NCBI GenBank assembly: GCA_029961685.1
Contig: JARWKL010000007.1
Location: 26,421,013 to 26,485,012, forward strand
DNA length: 64,000 nt
Direction of reading: 5' to 3'
Source: Aristolochia californica
Lineage: Eukaryota > Streptophyta > Magnoliopsida > Piperales > Aristolochiaceae
The notes beneath the pieces were generated by a model. It searched no databases, was not told the DNA's origin, and saw nothing but the letters and a program-made list of their open reading frames with translations. Positions 62,266-64,000 of this stretch are shown here, in pieces (position 1 is the first letter of the stretch; the number at the start of each line of letters is the position of its first letter). The translations under genes and the position numbers were made by a program.

Positions 62266-62936
62266 TGGAATTTCCCAAAATTGGATAACAAAACTTTTGT
62301 GTTCATTTGTGTTGGGTGAATAAATTTTCTTTATTTATATTTTTTATTGTTTTAAATTTTTTCCAAACATCAACTATAAAATTTTCATTTTGTTGTAAGC
62401 TTTTCGCCTTGTTTGTTTTCAGGATGAAGGGAGAGCGAAAAGTCAAAGTTTTGATTTAAGAAAAAAGTGTACATCTAAAATGGAAAAGCACAATGCACAA
62501 TTGTAGGGAGAGATAATTCCAAAGAGTGTGTGTAATTTTTAGGGACTGTAAGCTCTTTTTAATTTTTATATCTCGGGTTTTGGAATTGTTGGGAAAAATT
62601 GGTGGCAGAGGATCTTTAACTGAGTGCTGAATTGCAATCCATAAGTTATTTCATACAAAAATATAGCCCGTTACGCAAGATAAATCACTTTACAATTATC
62701 TACGACTTTAGATCAAATTTTTGAAAATGGGAAAATAATGACTTGTTAGACTCGGGTCAATATCCCACCGCACGTTCACTTGAGAATTTAATGAGCGTTT
62801 GTTATTCTCTCTAAAAGTTTTGGATCCATAGGTCATTTGAATCTTTAACATGTTTCAAGCATGCATATCCATTTTTAAAACATGTGTAGAAAAAATCTCC
62901 TTCATGTAAAATTCCAAGATATTAGTTTTGGACTAG
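62266..62936 (+). repeat. A monomer with a B-type end
   Basis: A-type through gacttgttagactcgggt and caagcatgcat, then a B end (aagatattagttttggac) instead of aagcttaatagggttgg. The dyad is degraded (aattatctacgactttag). Confidence 0.87.
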
Positions 62937-63653
62937 TGGAATTTCCCAAACTTGGATAACAAAACTTTTGTGTTCATTTGTGGTGTGTGAATAGATATTT
63001 TTTATTTACATTAGTTATTATTTTAAATACTTTCCACACATCCACAATAAAAATTGTTATTGTTTTAAATTTTTTCCATACATCAACTAAAAAATTGTCT
63101 TTCTGTTGTAAGCTTTGTGCCTTGTTTGTTTACGGGATGAAGGGAGAGCGAAAAACTCGAAGTTTTGATTTAAGAAAAAAGCGTACATCTAAAATGGAAA
63201 AGCACAATGCACAATTGTAGGGAGAGATAATTCCAAAGAGTTTCGGTAATTTTTAGGGATTGTAAGTTGTTTTTAGTTTTTATATCTCAGGTTTTGCAAT
63301 CGTCGGGAAAAATTGGTGGCAGAGGATTTTTAACTGAGTGTTGAATTGAAATCCATAAGTCATTTCATACAAAAATATAGGCCATTACGCATGATAAATC
63401 ACATTAAAATCATCTATGATTGTTAGATCAAATTTTTAAAAATGGGCAAAATAATGACTCGTTAGACTCGGGTTAATATCCCACCGGACGTTCACTTGAG
63501 AATTTAATGAGCGTTTGTTATTCTCTTTAAAAGCATTGGATCCAAAGGTCATTTGAATATTTTACATGTTTCAAGCATGTATATCCATTTTTAAAACATG
63601 TGTAGAAAAAATCTCATTCATGTAAAATTCCAAGCTTAATGGGGTTGGACTAA
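62937..63653 (+). repeat. B/A hybrid monomer with 42-bp net gain and a C-like patch
   Basis: The B front (gtgaatagatatttttta, ttccacacatccacaataaa) joins ttgttattgttttaaatttt at about 63055. The join returns to an earlier A position, so part of the front is represented twice. Then gcgaaaaactcgaagttttg (C-like) is followed by A sequence to the end (aattggtggcagagg, aagcttaatggggttggac). Confidence 0.87.
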
Positions 63654-64000
63654 TGGAATTTCCCAAACTTGCATAACAAAACTTCTGTGTTCATCTGAGG
63701 TGTGTGAATAGATATTATTTATTTACATTAGTTATTATTTTAAATATTTTCATAAAATCAACTATAAAATTTTCATTTTGTTGTGATCTTTTCTGCCTTT
63801 TTTGTTTACGGGATGAAGGGGGAGCGAAAACTCAAAGTTCTGATTTAAGAAAAAAGTGTACATCTAAAATGGAAATGCACAATGCACAAATGTAGAGAGA
63901 GATATTTCCAAAGAGTGTCTGTATGTTTTAGGGATCGTATCCACTTTTTCATTTTTATATCTAAGGTTTTGCAATCGTCGGGAAACGAGGAGGCGGGTGA
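63654..64000 (+). repeat. B-type monomer, cut by the window edge
   Basis: B marks are present (gtgaatagatatt, gatcttttctgcc, gggggagcgaaaactc, island gggaaacgaggaggcgggtg). The front contains tcataaaatcaactataaaa with a C/A-like ttttcattttg patch. The sequence ends just after the island, so the array continues beyond the window. Confidence 0.9.

Larger units (their letters stand above)
1..64000 (+). repeat. Tandem satellite array, ~675-bp monomers in a three-type (A-B-C) higher-order repeat
   Basis: The start motif tggaatttcc recurs about every 675 bp through the whole window, always in the same orientation (1, 675, 1350, 2026, 2699, 3374, 4051 and so on). Three diverged versions alternate as A-B-C, so the larger period is about 2,020-2,025 bp. 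Nothing but this repeat is present: no stretch over 300 bases lacks monomer sequence, and I see no LTR, transposase, rRNA or tRNA. Both ends are cut by the window, so the array is larger than 64 kb. Long homogeneous arrays of this kind are typical of eukaryotic centromeric, pericentromeric or subtelomeric heterochromatin; which of these applies here is not shown by the sequence. Confidence 0.97.

Noticed and set aside
1..64000. CRISPR array or prokaryotic repeat locus
   Set aside because: Repeats are ~675 bp with no unique spacers, no cas genes and no coding context.
1..64000. Tandem retroelement remnants or rDNA spacer repeats
   Set aside because: No LTR ends, primer-binding site, polypurine tract, reverse transcriptase frame or rRNA segment is recognisable in any monomer.

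Overview
The window is one uninterrupted satellite DNA array. I find no gene, RNA gene, transposon or unique sequence. Every stretch from base 1 to 64000 aligns to a repeat monomer of about 675 bp, about 70% A+T by eye. All monomers run head to tail in the same orientation, and the array leaves the window at both ends. I count 96 monomers, including truncated and hybrid ones; the last is cut by the window edge. The setting is eukaryotic, a centromeric, pericentromeric or subtelomeric heterochromatin block. A plant is plausible, but I do not recognise the family and cannot name a species.

The array has a higher-order structure. Three diverged monomer types, called A, B and C here, follow each other as A-B-C and give a unit of about 2,020-2,025 bp. 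Type A has gttgggtgaataaatttt near its start, aattggtggcagagg in the middle, and ends aagcttaatagggttgg. Type B has gtgaatagatatttttta, a G-rich island near +327, gttgacttcaaatcc, and ends aagatattagttttgg. Type C has tgaataaattttcttcat, aaatgggttgcggagg, tgattaattatgtcag, and ends aagctattagggttaaac. The +1 of each monomer is set here at tggaatttcc.

Region by region: 1-16191 is eight A-B-C units, including two very recent unit duplications (about 4.8-8.9 kb and 9.8-13.9 kb) and an A monomer with a C-type front. 16192-20945 is a scrambled block with extra and hybrid B, C and A monomers. 20946-30056 alternates regular units with rearranged ones: a partial A duplication, a B/C fusion, and a C/B, C/A/C and A/C series. 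30057-48079 is nine consecutive units with only small deletions. 48080-53435 has two A/C/B hybrids and a C-C tandem. 53436-64000 has regular units interrupted by truncated monomers and B/C and B/A hybrids.

The many 60-100 codon open frames are by-products of the repeat. The interest lies in how the array evolves: unequal exchange between out-of-register monomers, patchwork conversion, microhomology deletions, local subfamilies, and conserved short dyad symmetries, one of which coincides with several type switches.
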